A DNA stretch of 64,000 nt from Aldehydirespirator sp965116965 (GTDB lineage: Bacteria; Actinomycetota; Acidimicrobiia; Acidimicrobiales; Aldehydirespiratoraceae): NCBI GenBank assembly GCA_965116965.1, contig OZ220743.1, positions 1,178,001 through 1,242,000 of the forward strand. Reading direction: 5' to 3'. Below the pieces are notes generated by a model, which saw only the letters and a list, made by a program, of their open reading frames with translations, had not been told where the DNA came from and ran no database searches. Positions within the stretch are counted from its first letter, which is position 1, and each line of letters opens with the position of its first letter. Position numbers and translations under genes: made by a program. Positions 41,055-50,600 of this stretch are shown here, piece by piece.

Positions 41055-42800
41055 CTACCGATCGCTCCTTGTCCGCTCGGCCTCTAGGCGGTCGCGCAGC
41101 TCGCGCTTGAGGAACTTGCCGTTGGCGTTGCGGGGCAGGGGCTCGTCGAGGAACCACACCCGGCGGGGATGCTTGAAACGGGCCAGGCGGCCTTCGAGAT
41201 GCTCGGCCAGCGCGGCCTCGTCGAGCTCGGCGCCGGGGGCGAGCACCACCGCGGCCGCCACCTCCTCGCCCAGACGCTCGTCCGGCAGGCCGAACACGGC
41301 GGCCTCAGCGACCTCGTCCAGTTCATAGATGGCGTTCTCAACCTCCGAGCAGTGGATGTTCTCCCCGCCGCGGATCACCACGTCCTTGATCCGGTCCTTG
41401 ATGAAGATCCACCCGTCGGCGTCGATCTCAGCGATGTCGCCGGTCCGGAACCAGCCGTCGACGATGGCCTCGGGGGTGGCGTCGGGCCGGTTCAGGTAGC
41501 CCTTCATCACGTTGGGGCCTCTCAGCAGCAGCTCGCCTCGCCGGCCGGGATCGAGCGTGGCGCCGTCCCCGTCGACGACCCTGGCCTCCATGCACGGCAC
41601 GAGCGGTCCGACCGACGACGGGTTGGCCATGTAGAACTCGTTGCTGACAGCGGTGGCGACGCCGGCGGTCTCGGTCAGGCCGTAGCCGACACCGGGCCGT
41701 CCCTGCGAGAGCCCGTCGTCGATCCGGCGCACCAGGTCGGTGGGAATGGCCGCGCCGCCGCCGCCCATCGAGCGCAGCGACGACGTGTCGGTACGCGCCC
41801 AGTCGGGATGCTGCAGCATCTCCCGGGACATGTTGGGCACGCCGGTGAACACGGTGACCCCCTCCCGCTCGATCAGCCGCAGCGCCTCGGCCGCATCCCA
41901 GCGGTACATCATCACCAGTGAGCCTCCCGCGATCGTGACCGTGTGCAGCACGCAGTTGCACCCGGTCACATGGAACAGCGGCACCGGCAGCATGGCTATG
42001 ACGGGCGGAGCCTCCGCAGGCGGCCCACTGTCGCCGGAGCGGGCCGTCCGGCGGGCCCGGGCCGCGTCGGAGCAGGCGGTGAGGAAGATCATGTTGAGCA
42101 GGTTGTGAACCACGGCGCGGTGGGTGAGCTGGGCGCCCTTCGGCGAGCCGGTCGTGCCCGAGGTGTAGAAGATCAAGGCGTCGTCGTCGGGGCCGATGTC
42201 GGCCTCTGGCAGGGCGTCGGGCGCAGTGGCGGGATCTGCGACCTCGGCCCAGGACCGGCCGGTCGCCGGCAACTCGCCGTCATGGCGGGTGACGATGAGC
42301 GGAACATCGTCGCGGCCCGGTCCCAGCCTCTCCAGCCTCTCGCCGTCGACGATCAGCGCGACCGGGTCGGAGTCGTCCAGCGCGAACTCCATCTCGGGTC
42401 TGGTCCACCAGGAGTTCATGCCGACGACCGCGGCGCCCACCGATATGGCGGCCCAGTGCGACAGCACCCACTCGGGGTAGTTCCGCATCGAGATGGCCAC
42501 CCGGGTGCCTGGCCCGGCGCCGTGCTCGGTGCGCAGATGGTGGGCCAGGGCTCGCACCCGGGCGTGGGCCTCGGCGTAGCTGTAGCGCTCGTCGCCGTAC
42601 ACGAGGTAGTCCTTGTCGCCGTGCGCCGCCGACATGGCCCACACGGCCCGCATGTCCGGAATGGCGTTGTCGTAGATCCGCACCGGCACGCCGTTGACCT
42701 CCTGCACGGTCCAGCCGAACGGCGCCCCGGGGGCAGTCAAGGTCGCGATGGCCGCGTTGAAGTCTTCGACGAGTTCGGAGGCGGTCGGCTCGGTAGTCAC
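41055..42800 (-). CDS. Fatty acid-CoA ligase (class I adenylate-forming)
   Basis: This 581-residue ANL enzyme activates a medium- or long-chain acid. The ATP motif is FYTSGTTGSPKGAQL. LPVPLFHVTGCN, GYGLTETAGVATAV, GWFRTGDIAEIDADGW, RGGENIHCSEVENAIYELD and the catalytic Lys in RNANGKFLKREL are all in place. The start is taken as GTG 42800 (VTTEPTASEL). The open frame runs upstream to 43460 but overlaps psuG antisense. It is divergent from psuG with a 213-base gap in which I see no gene. Confidence 0.9.
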   Translation of the reverse strand: MTTEPTASELVEDFNAAIATLTAPGAPFGWTVQEVNGVPVRIYDNAIPDMRAVWAMSAAHGDKDYLVYGDERYSYAEAHARVRALAHHLRTEHGAGPGTRVAISMRNYPEWVLSHWAAISVGAAVVGMNSWWTRPEMEFALDDSDPVALIVDGERLERLGPGRDDVPLIVTRHDGELPATGRSWAEVADPATAPDALPEADIGPDDDALIFYTSGTTGSPKGAQLTHRAVVHNLLNMIFLTACSDAARARRTARSGDSGPPAEAPPVIAMLPVPLFHVTGCNCVLHTVTIAGGSLVMMYRWDAAEALRLIEREGVTVFTGVPNMSREMLQHPDWARTDTSSLRSMGGGGAAIPTDLVRRIDDGLSQGRPGVGYGLTETAGVATAVSNEFYMANPSSVGPLVPCMEARVVDGDGATLDPGRRGELLLRGPNVMKGYLNRPDATPEAIVDGWFRTGDIAEIDADGWIFIKDRIKDVVIRGGENIHCSEVENAIYELDEVAEAAVFGLPDERLGEEVAAAVVLAPGAELDEAALAEHLEGRLARFKHPRRVWFLDEPLPRNANGKFLKRELRDRLEAERTRSDR

Positions 42801-43013
42801 GGAAGCGAGCCTAGGACGCAACCCGCAATCACCCGCGCCGGTCCAATCGAGGCGCTCGGCCGCTAGAAAGCGAGGAGCCGGAGTGCCCTCCTGTTCCCGA
42901 AGCTTCGTCCGCTCAGCCAGGGGCTGTCGTTCCTGCAGAGTACCGGGCAACCCACGGTGTTGCCAGGCCGGTGCATCGCCGCGCCCGGTTGTGCCGCTCC
43001 TACCCTCACATGG

Positions 43014-43952
43014 GTGGAAGATGTGCTGCACATCGGGTCTGAGGTAGCGGCCGCGCTCTCCTCGGGTGCCCCCGTGGTGGCGCTGGAGTCGACGATCTTC
43101 TCGGAACTGGGCCTGCCCCAGCCCGCCAACCGCGAGTGCTTCGAGCGGGTGCAGGCCGCGGTGCGGTCGCGCGGCGCAGTCCCGGCTCTTTGCGGGGTGC
43201 TCGACGGCCGGGCCGTGGTCGGCGTGAACCAGGATCAGGCCGAGCGGCTGTTCGGCGGATCCACCAAGCTCGGAGCCCGCGATCTCGGACCGGCGGTCGC
43301 CGCCGGCCTCGGCGTCGGGGTGACCACCGTGTCGGCCACCGTGACGTTGGCCGCCGCCGCCGGCATCGAAGTGTTCGCCACCGGCGGGATCGGCGGCGTC
43401 CACCGGGGAGCGGACCGCACCGGCGATGTGAGTGCCGACCTGGAGGCCCTGGCCCGCCACCGCGTGGTGGTCGTGTCGTCCGGCGTCAAGTCCTTCCTCG
43501 ACGTGCCGCTAACCGTCGAGCGGCTGGAGACGCTGGGCGTGGCCGTGCTGGGCTGGCGAACCGACCGCTTTCCGGCCTTCTACGTTCGCGACGGCGGACT
43601 CGTGCTGACCAGCATCGTCAACAACGGTCAGGAGGCCGCGACCGCGTTCCGAGCCGCCGGCGCCCTCGGGCACCCGGGCGGGGTGCTCGTTGCCAACCCG
43701 GTCCCTGCCTGGGCCGAGCTCGATGCTGCAAACGTTGACGAAGCAGTCGAGGTTGCCGAGGCTGCAGCCCGCCGCGACGGCGTGTCGGGCGGTGATGTGA
43801 CCCCGGCGGTGTTGAACGCTCTGGCCGAGGCCACGGGCGGGGCGGCCGTTCAGGCCAACATCGAGCTGGCCGAGTCCAACGCAGCCGTGGCTGCCGAGAT
43901 CGCGGCGGCTCTGGCCCAGAACCCGGTGGTCGGGCAGGGAGCCGAGCCATGA
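43014..43952 (+). CDS. psuG: Pseudouridine-5'-phosphate glycosidase
   Basis: This 312-residue enzyme of pseudouridine salvage reversibly converts pseudouridine 5'-phosphate to uracil and ribose 5-phosphate. Diagnostic blocks are VVALESTIFSELGLPQPANR, GGSTKLGARDLGPAV, TTVSATVTLAAAAGIEVFAT, GGIGGVHRGA (Mn site region), SSGVKSFLDVPLTVERLETL, DRFPAFYVRD and VLVANPVPAWAEL. In most PsuG the Lys block reads CAGAKSILD; here it is SSGVKSFLD with the Lys kept. No psuK kinase is adjacent. GTG 43014 is the best start. The stop overlaps the P450 start by ATGA, an unexpected partner. Confidence 0.93.
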   Translation: MEDVLHIGSEVAAALSSGAPVVALESTIFSELGLPQPANRECFERVQAAVRSRGAVPALCGVLDGRAVVGVNQDQAERLFGGSTKLGARDLGPAVAAGLGVGVTTVSATVTLAAAAGIEVFATGGIGGVHRGADRTGDVSADLEALARHRVVVVSSGVKSFLDVPLTVERLETLGVAVLGWRTDRFPAFYVRDGGLVLTSIVNNGQEAATAFRAAGALGHPGGVLVANPVPAWAELDAANVDEAVEVAEAAARRDGVSGGDVTPAVLNALAEATGGAAVQANIELAESNAAVAAEIAAALAQNPVVGQGAEP

Positions 43953-45151
43953 GCGACGAGTTGCTGTTGCGGATCGTCACCGACCCGGATGTGATCGCCG
44001 ATCCGTACCCGTTGCTGCGGGAGCTGCGGGAGACGTCGCCGGTTCACAGGACCGGGTTCTCCGACTTCTGGATCCTGACCCGCTTCGAGGACTGCCGGGC
44101 CGCCCTGCGCGACCAGCGGTTGGGCAGTCCTGAGCCCGGCGAGGAGGCGCCCTCACTGCTGGCGTCGTCCCGCCAGCCCCGACGCGACGGCCCCCGGTCA
44201 CTGCTGTTCCTGAACCCTCCCGACCACACCCGGATCCGGTCGCTGGTGAGCCGGGCGTTCACGCCCCGCCGGGTGGAGCGGCTGCGACCGGTCGTCAAGT
44301 CCATGACCGAGGAGCTGCTCGACCCGATAGCCGAGGCACAGGACTGCGACCTGATCGACGCGCTCGCCTTCCCGCTGCCCGCCAACGTGATCAGCGAACT
44401 GGTCGGGGTGCCGATCGCGGACCGCGACTGGCTGAGGCCGCTGGTGTCGGACTTGGCCGCCACTCTCGAGCCCAACCGCCAACCGGGGGAGGCGGAGCGG
44501 GCCGAGGCCGCCGGAGCGAAGGTGAACCAGTACCTGAACGACCTGATTGACAGCCGCCGGGCTGAGCCGGCCGACGACCTGCTATCGGGACTGATAGCGG
44601 CCAGCGATGGCGAGGATCGTCTCACCCAGCAGGAGGTGGCCACGACGGTTTCGCTCATCTATGCGGCCGGCTTCGAGACCACCATGAACCTGATCGGCAA
44701 CATGGTCCACACCCTGATGCGCCATCCCGACCAGCTGGCCCGGCTGCGGGCCGACCGCTCGCTGGTGCCGTCCGCGGTGGACGAGGTGCTGCGCTTCGAG
44801 CCGCCCGTGCAGATCGACGGTCGCTACGTTCGGGCCGACACCGAGATCGGCGGTCACGCCATCGGTCAGGGCCACGGCGTCTTGACGCTGCTGGGAGCGG
44901 CCAACCGCGACCCGGCCGCGGTGGACGATCCGGATCGCTTCGACGTGGGCCGGAGAGATGGGCCGATGCTGTCGTTCGGATCGGGCATCCACTACTGCCT
45001 GGGCGCGGCACTGGCCCGCCTCGAGGGCCAGGTGGTGCTGCAAGCGCTGCTGGACCGGTTCGAGACGTGGACGCCCCTCGACGACAACCCGCCCTGGAAG
45101 CGGAGGCTCACCCTCAGAGGCCTGGCCAGCCTGCCCGTCGCATTCAGCTAG
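43949..45151 (+). CDS. Cytochrome P450
   Basis: This 400-residue soluble bacterial P450 is of the CYP107/CYP105-like length class. The I-helix oxygen-activation motif is AAGFETTMNLIGN (A-G-x-E-T-T), the K-helix ExxR is EVLRFEPPVQ, and the heme thiolate loop is LSFGSGIHYCLGAALARLE. LFLNPPDHTRIRSLVSRAFT is the conserved C-helix region. Substrate unknown; no ferredoxin or biosynthetic cluster is next to it. It is translationally coupled to psuG and convergent with the crotonase gene (17-base gap). Confidence 0.94.
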   Translation: MSDELLLRIVTDPDVIADPYPLLRELRETSPVHRTGFSDFWILTRFEDCRAALRDQRLGSPEPGEEAPSLLASSRQPRRDGPRSLLFLNPPDHTRIRSLVSRAFTPRRVERLRPVVKSMTEELLDPIAEAQDCDLIDALAFPLPANVISELVGVPIADRDWLRPLVSDLAATLEPNRQPGEAERAEAAGAKVNQYLNDLIDSRRAEPADDLLSGLIAASDGEDRLTQQEVATTVSLIYAAGFETTMNLIGNMVHTLMRHPDQLARLRADRSLVPSAVDEVLRFEPPVQIDGRYVRADTEIGGHAIGQGHGVLTLLGAANRDPAAVDDPDRFDVGRRDGPMLSFGSGIHYCLGAALARLEGQVVLQALLDRFETWTPLDDNPPWKRRLTLRGLASLPVAFS

Positions 45152-45168
45152 GGCCTAGCCGCTGAGGT

Positions 45169-45999
45169 TCAGTAGCCCTTCCACTCGGGGGGTCGGCGCT
45201 CCTGGAAGAAGGCCACGCCCTCGGCGGCGTCCTCGGTGCCTGCGTTCAGCTCGACCGCCACGGCCTCGTCGTGGGCCATGGTGGCCCGGTCGGCGTCCAG
45301 GCTGCGGTTGACCAGCCACTTGGTCAGCGCGAACGACCGGCTCGGGCCGCTGGCCAGGCGCTCAGCCCACTCCGCCGCGGCCGGCTGCACCTCGCCGTGG
45401 GGCACCACCCGGTTCACCAGGCCGTACTCGTGGGCGGTGTCGGCTGGCAGGTCCTCGGCCAGCAGGAACAGCTCCATGGTGCGGCGCACCCCGATGATGC
45501 GCGGCAGCAGCCAGGGCCCCAGCGCGTCGGGCACCAACCCCCGGCGGGCGAACACCTCCACGAACTTGGCCCGGTCGCCGGCGATCACCAGGTCGCAGGC
45601 CAGCGCCAGGTGCGCGCCCATCCCGGCCGCCGTGCCGTTGACCGCGGCGATCACCGGCACGTCGCAGTCGAGCAGGGCGTCGAACAGCGAGTGCTGGCCG
45701 TCGAGCATCATGCGCCGGGCGTCGCCCATGATCCTGTCGGGCACGCCGGTCGAGCGGTCGGGGTCGTCGTAGGAGTGGCGGAGGTCGGCGCCGGTGCAGA
45801 AGAACCGGTCCCCGGCCGCGGTGATCACCGCGCAGCGGGCCCTGTGGCTGGTGTTGAGCCCGTTGAGGATGTCGCGCACCCGGTCGCGGCACGGCGGGGA
45901 CAAGGCATTGCCGGATTCGGGCCGGTCGATGGTGATCCACGCCACCGCGTCCCGGTAGTCGAGCCGGACCTGCTCGTCGAGGGGTCGCTCGTCGCTCAC
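45169..45999 (-). CDS. Enoyl-CoA hydratase/isomerase family protein (crotonase fold)
   Basis: This 276-residue crotonase has VAWITIDRPESGNALS, FFCTGADLRHSYDD (first oxyanion-hole segment), VIAAVNGTAAGMGAHLALAC (second) and FARRGLVPDALGPWLLPRII. The two glutamates of true enoyl-CoA hydratases are missing: the positions read GMGAH and FVEVF. An Asp in GLVPD is kept, as in PaaG-type isomerases and other crotonases. Isomerase or another acyl-CoA reaction is therefore more likely than plain hydration. The start is GTG 45999; the frame is open to 46185 without homology. It is divergent from the acyl-CoA synthetase at 46103. Confidence 0.88.
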   Translation of the reverse strand: MSDERPLDEQVRLDYRDAVAWITIDRPESGNALSPPCRDRVRDILNGLNTSHRARCAVITAAGDRFFCTGADLRHSYDDPDRSTGVPDRIMGDARRMMLDGQHSLFDALLDCDVPVIAAVNGTAAGMGAHLALACDLVIAGDRAKFVEVFARRGLVPDALGPWLLPRIIGVRRTMELFLLAEDLPADTAHEYGLVNRVVPHGEVQPAAAEWAERLASGPSRSFALTKWLVNRSLDADRATMAHDEAVAVELNAGTEDAAEGVAFFQERRPPEWKGY

Positions 46000-46038
46000 A
46001 GCAGGCCAACCTACTCGCCTCCGTGCAGATCTCGGGAG

Positions 46039-46064
46039 GTTCTTGTGTGCTGGAGACACAGAAC
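46039..46064. promoter_or_regulatory. Inverted repeat in divergent promoter region
   Basis: GTTCTTGTGT (46039-46048) pairs with ACACAGAAC (46056-46064) with one bulged base and a 7-nt centre. It sits between divergent crotonase and acyl-CoA synthetase genes and could be a regulator binding site. Confidence 0.4.
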
Positions 46065-46102
46065 CCGTACCAAGAATCCGCGACGCTGGCAGACTGCGGC
46101 CC

Positions 46103-47671
46103 ATGGCGAACACCGACGCGTTGGGCCTGTGGGCAATAGCCAAGGCCGACCCTGACTTCCTGGCTGTAGTCGATCCCGACCACAATCAGCTGACCTACGC
46201 CGAGCTGGCCGCGCAGGCTAACCGGATCTCGCGAGGCCTTCGAGCCGCCGGACTCAGCAAGGGCGATCAGGTCACGACACTGCTGCCCAACTGCTTCGAG
46301 CAGCTCGCACTGTGCCTGGCCGCCTACCAGAGCGGCCTGTACGTGACCACCATCAACTGGCACTTCGTCGGCGCGGAGATCAACTACATCGTCAACGACG
46401 CCGAGACCAAGGCGTTCATCGTTCACGAGCGCTTCGCCGAGGAGGCCACCAAGGCGCTCGTCGGCTGTGTCGTGGGTGAGGAGAACCGGTTCTGCGTCGG
46501 GGGTCCGGTCGAGGGGTTCCGGCCGTTCGACGAGCTGATCCGCGACCACAGCGGCGAGCGGCCCGACCCGGACGATCTGGCCACCGGCTCGTTCATGTTC
46601 TACACGTCGGGCACCACCGGCCGGCCCAAAGGAGTGCGGCGGGCACTGGATCCCCGGCCCCCCGACGAGGCCTCGTCCACCGCGGGAATGCTGCTGATGC
46701 TGTTCGGCTCCAAGCCCCACGACGGCAACGTCCAGATCACCCAGGCTCCGCTGTACCACACCGCGGTCAACAACTGGACCACGATGTCGCTGCACCTGGG
46801 CCACACCGTGGTGCTCATGGACCGCTGGACCGCCGAGGGCGCGCTCGCGCGCATCGAGCGCTACCGGGTGACGAGCTCGCACATGGTGCCGACCATGTTC
46901 AACCGGCTGCTGCAACTCCCGGAGGCGGTGCGCTCCGGCTACGACGTGTCTTCGCTGCGCGCCATGGTGCACGCCGCCGCCCCCTGCCCGATCGAGACCA
47001 AGCGGCGGATGATCGAGTGGTGGGGCGACTCCATCTGGGAGTACTACGCGGCCACCGAGGGCGGCGGCACCTCGGTGTCGGCCGCGGAGTGGATGGAGCG
47101 GCCCGGCACGGTCGGGAAGGCCTGGCCCGGCTGCGAGGTGATCGTGGTCGACGATGACGGCAACGACCGGCCGCCGGGTGAGTCGGGCACGGTGTACATG
47201 AAGATGCCGGGGGCCGTCTTCGAGTACAAGGGCGACGAGGCCAAGACCGCGGCCAGCCGGCTACGCGGCTTCTTCACGGTGGGAGACGTCGGCTACCTTG
47301 ACGGCGACGGGTACCTGTTCCTCAACGACCGGGCCAACGACATGATCATCGTCGGCGGCGTGAACATCTACCCCGCCGAGATCGAGGGCGAGCTGGTGCA
47401 GCACCCCGCGGTGGGCGACGCCGCTGTGTTCGGAGTGCCCAATCCCGACACGGGCGAAGAGGTCAAGGCAGTGGTCGAGCTGCTCGAGGGCTGGGAGCCC
47501 GGCGACGGCGCCACCGAGGCGATCCTGGAGTGGCTGCGCGATCGCCTGGGGCGCCAGAAGCTGCCCCGGTCGATCGACTACACCACCGAGATGCCCCGCG
47601 ACCCCAACGGCAAGCTCTACAAGCGCAAGCTGCGGGACCCCTACTGGGAGGGCCGGGCGCGGGCCATCTGA
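46103..47671 (+). CDS. Acyl-CoA synthetase (FadD-like)
   Basis: This 522-residue AMP-forming ligase has ATP motif FYTSGTTGRPKGVRRAL, QAPLYHTAVNNW, the YYAATEGGGTSVSAAEW block, RGFFTVGDVGYLDGDGY, MIIVGGVNIYPAEIEGEL and the C-terminal catalytic Lys in RDPNGKLYKRKLRD. It resembles actinobacterial FadD-type synthetases used for fatty or steroid side-chain acids, but the substrate is open. The start is ATG 46103 (MANTDALGLW); the frame extends to 46043 without homology. It is convergent with the SLH surface-protein gene (19-base gap). With the neighbouring crotonase it would fit a beta-oxidation pair. Confidence 0.9.
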   Translation: MANTDALGLWAIAKADPDFLAVVDPDHNQLTYAELAAQANRISRGLRAAGLSKGDQVTTLLPNCFEQLALCLAAYQSGLYVTTINWHFVGAEINYIVNDAETKAFIVHERFAEEATKALVGCVVGEENRFCVGGPVEGFRPFDELIRDHSGERPDPDDLATGSFMFYTSGTTGRPKGVRRALDPRPPDEASSTAGMLLMLFGSKPHDGNVQITQAPLYHTAVNNWTTMSLHLGHTVVLMDRWTAEGALARIERYRVTSSHMVPTMFNRLLQLPEAVRSGYDVSSLRAMVHAAAPCPIETKRRMIEWWGDSIWEYYAATEGGGTSVSAAEWMERPGTVGKAWPGCEVIVVDDDGNDRPPGESGTVYMKMPGAVFEYKGDEAKTAASRLRGFFTVGDVGYLDGDGYLFLNDRANDMIIVGGVNIYPAEIEGELVQHPAVGDAAVFGVPNPDTGEEVKAVVELLEGWEPGDGATEAILEWLRDRLGRQKLPRSIDYTTEMPRDPNGKLYKRKLRDPYWEGRARAI

Positions 47672-47690
47672 GCAGACGTCGAATGGGCGG

Positions 47691-50600
47691 CTAGCGGGCG
47701 TCGAGCACTCGGCGGGCGCGGTCGACGAAGCTGGCCATCTCGGCGCGGGTGGTGTGCTGGTCGGGGCAGAAGCGCAGTTCCGGTTCAGTGCGGCATCCGA
47801 CGGTGATGCCTGTGGCGTAGAGGGCCTGGATGTCGGCGGTGTGGACGCCGTCGGGTGCGACGTCGGCGAACTCGGCGGGATCTGCCGCGGCGGGCAACTT
47901 CAGGGCTCGGACTATGAAGCTGGCCATCTGGGCGCGGATGGTCGGCTCGTCGGGGCAGAACTGCGGCTCGGGCTCAGTTCGGCATCCGAAGGTGACCTCG
48001 AGCTCGGCCATGCGCTCGATGTAGGGCGCCGCTCTCCGTCGGGGGTCGACGTCGGCGAAGCGCGGGGTGCCTGTGGGTTCGGCGTCGGCGCCGTCGAGGA
48101 GGCGCACCATCCACACTGCCATGGTCCAGCGCAGGACCGGCTCGTCGGGACAGAACCGGTTCCGGCTGCACGCGGTGCCCTCCAGGATCCCCGCCTGTTC
48201 GAGATTCTCCACGGCTTCCTGGTGCACGCCCGCGGTGGCTATGTCCGTGAAGGAGCTCTCGAACTCGGGTTCTGGGGGCGGGCCACCGCCGCCTCCGCCG
48301 ATGTTTCGCGGTGGCGTCGTTTCGCCGTCGTCTACGTCGGTCACGCGGATCGTCACCCTGATGGTGGCGTCGGTGGATTGGTCGGGCCTGCCCATCCGAT
48401 CCTTGCCGTCGGAGACCGACACGTCTACTGAGTAGGTGCGTCTCGACGATTCGTAGTTCAGCCTCGCATCGTCGGTCACCGAGATCTGACCGGTGCTGGC
48501 ATCGATCTCAAATGGGGCCGAACTGATGCGCTTGAGGGTGTACGTCAGGTCGTCGCCCTCGTTGTCGGTGGCGGTGATCGGGGCGCCCACCGGAGTACCG
48601 GCCGGGGAGTTCTCGGCCACGCTCAGCTCGGCTGTCGTCGCTCCGAAGTCAGGCGCCCGGTTCTCAGCGGCCAGCACCCGGTGGGGCCACGACGCCTCGG
48701 CGGACTTGCCCGGTCCTTCGGCGTCATCGTAGGAGGCCACCGCCCGCAGGAACTGCCCGATGTCGGCGGTCTGGGGGGTGTAGGTGTCGGCGTCGGCCCC
48801 GCTGATGGTCGACCAACTGGAGCCGCTGGAGGAGCGCTGCCAGCTCCAGACCGGGTTGGTGACGCCGCCGTCAGGGTCGGAGAGGGCCGCGGTCAGCGCG
48901 GTGCCCATCATCGGGGTGGTCCCCGCCAGAGTGACCGTGCCGTCCTCATCGACGTTGACGACGTTGATGGTCACGGTCACCGTGGCGGAGGCATTCGACG
49001 GGTCGCGGGCGGTCACCGTCACCGAGTACGACTGCCGGGTCTCGTAGTTGAGGGCGGCCTTGGTCTGTAGCTGACCCGTGGAGCTGTCGATGCCGAAGGA
49101 GAACGCGTGGGTGCCGCCCAGGGTGTATGTCAGGGTGTCGCTGTCTTCATCGGTGGCTATGACAGGAGTATCGAACCCGATACCAGTGCCGGTGTTCTCG
49201 TCCACGCTGCGCGCGTCGGGGGACGTTGCAAACTCGGGGGCCCGGTTCGGCACCGGTGCGGCCCGCACCTGGTTGGCCGACACCGCCTCAGCCGACTTGC
49301 CGGAACCTTCGCCGTCGGTGTAGGAGGCGGTGGCCCGCAGGTAGAGCCCCACATCGCCGGTCCGGGGCGTGTAGGTCCTCGACATGGCGCCGCTGATCTC
49401 GGTCCAGGTGTTCTGGTCCGGGGAGCTGTGCCACTTCCAGGCCGTGCCGGAGATGCTGCGGTCGGGGTCGGTGAGGGTCGCGGTCAGCGCGGTGTCCGTC
49501 GCCGGCATGCCGGACGACAGCGTGACTGTGCCGTCCTCGTCCACGTTGTCGATGTTGATGGTGACCGTGATGGAGTCGGTGGCGCCCTCATCGTCGGTGG
49601 CGGTGACCCGCACCGAGTAGGACCGGCGGATCTCGAAGTCGAGCGCGGCCTTGGTACCCAGCTGGCCCGTCGTGAGGTCGATGTCGAAGGAGGATGCGTG
49701 GGTGCCGCCGAGGGTGTAGGTCAGGTCATGGCCGTCGGGGTCGTCGGCCGTGACCGGCGTGTCGAAGTCGGTGTTCGTCGCGGTGTTCTCGGCAACGGTG
49801 CGCACGGTAGAGGTGGCGCCGAAGTCCGGAGGCCGGTTGGGCACTTTGCTGGATGTGGCTGCCCGGGCCGACTTGTTGGCTCCGTGCCCGTCGGTGTACG
49901 ACACGCTGGCCCGCAGGTAGTGCCCCACGTCGGCGGCCTCGGGCGTGTAGGAGTTGGAGGCGGCGCCCGAGATGGTTGTCCACGAGTTCTTGTCCTCGGA
50001 GCGCTGCCAGGACCATGATTCGCCAGTGATGTTGCCGTCGGGATCGTCCAGGGTGGCGGTGACCGCCGTTCCCATGAGCGCCTCGGGCGCGAGCGTTACC
50101 GTGCCGGCCTCGTCGAGGTTGTTGACGTCGATGAACACGGTCACAGAGCCGGTGGCGTCGTCGGGGTCGGTGGCTGTGACCGACACCGTGTAGGATGCCT
50201 TGTCCTCGTAGTCCAGGGCGACCTTGGTCCTCAGCTGGCCGGAGGAACTGACGATGGTGAAGGAGTCCTCGTCGGTGCCGCCGAGGGTGTAGGTCAGCTG
50301 GTCGTCGTTGCCGTCGGTGGCGGCCACGGGGTCGCCGACGTTCCGGTTGGCCGGGGTGTCCTCGTCGACGTCTCGGGTTGCGGTGGCTGCGGGGAACTTG
50401 GGCGGCTGGTTGGTCGTGTCGTTGATCGTGCCTATGGCCTCCGCGTCGAGCAGCAGCGCGTTGGTGGGGCTGCTCAGTGTCAGCGTGAAGTCCTCGTCGT
50501 CGAAATCCGTGTCGGCAGTCGTCGTCACGGAGACGGTCTGGGAAGTTTGGCTGGTGGTGAAGGTCAGCGTCCCGCTGTCGCCCGTGTAGTCGGTGCCGTC

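Noticed and set aside
42863..43129. Small minus-strand frame in the acyl-CoA ligase/psuG gap
   Set aside because: It overlaps the psuG start, has no recognisable domain and no ribosome-binding site.
43949..45151. P450 as part of a natural-product cluster
   Set aside because: No PKS, NRPS, terpene or other biosynthetic core gene, and no ferredoxin partner, is present in the window.
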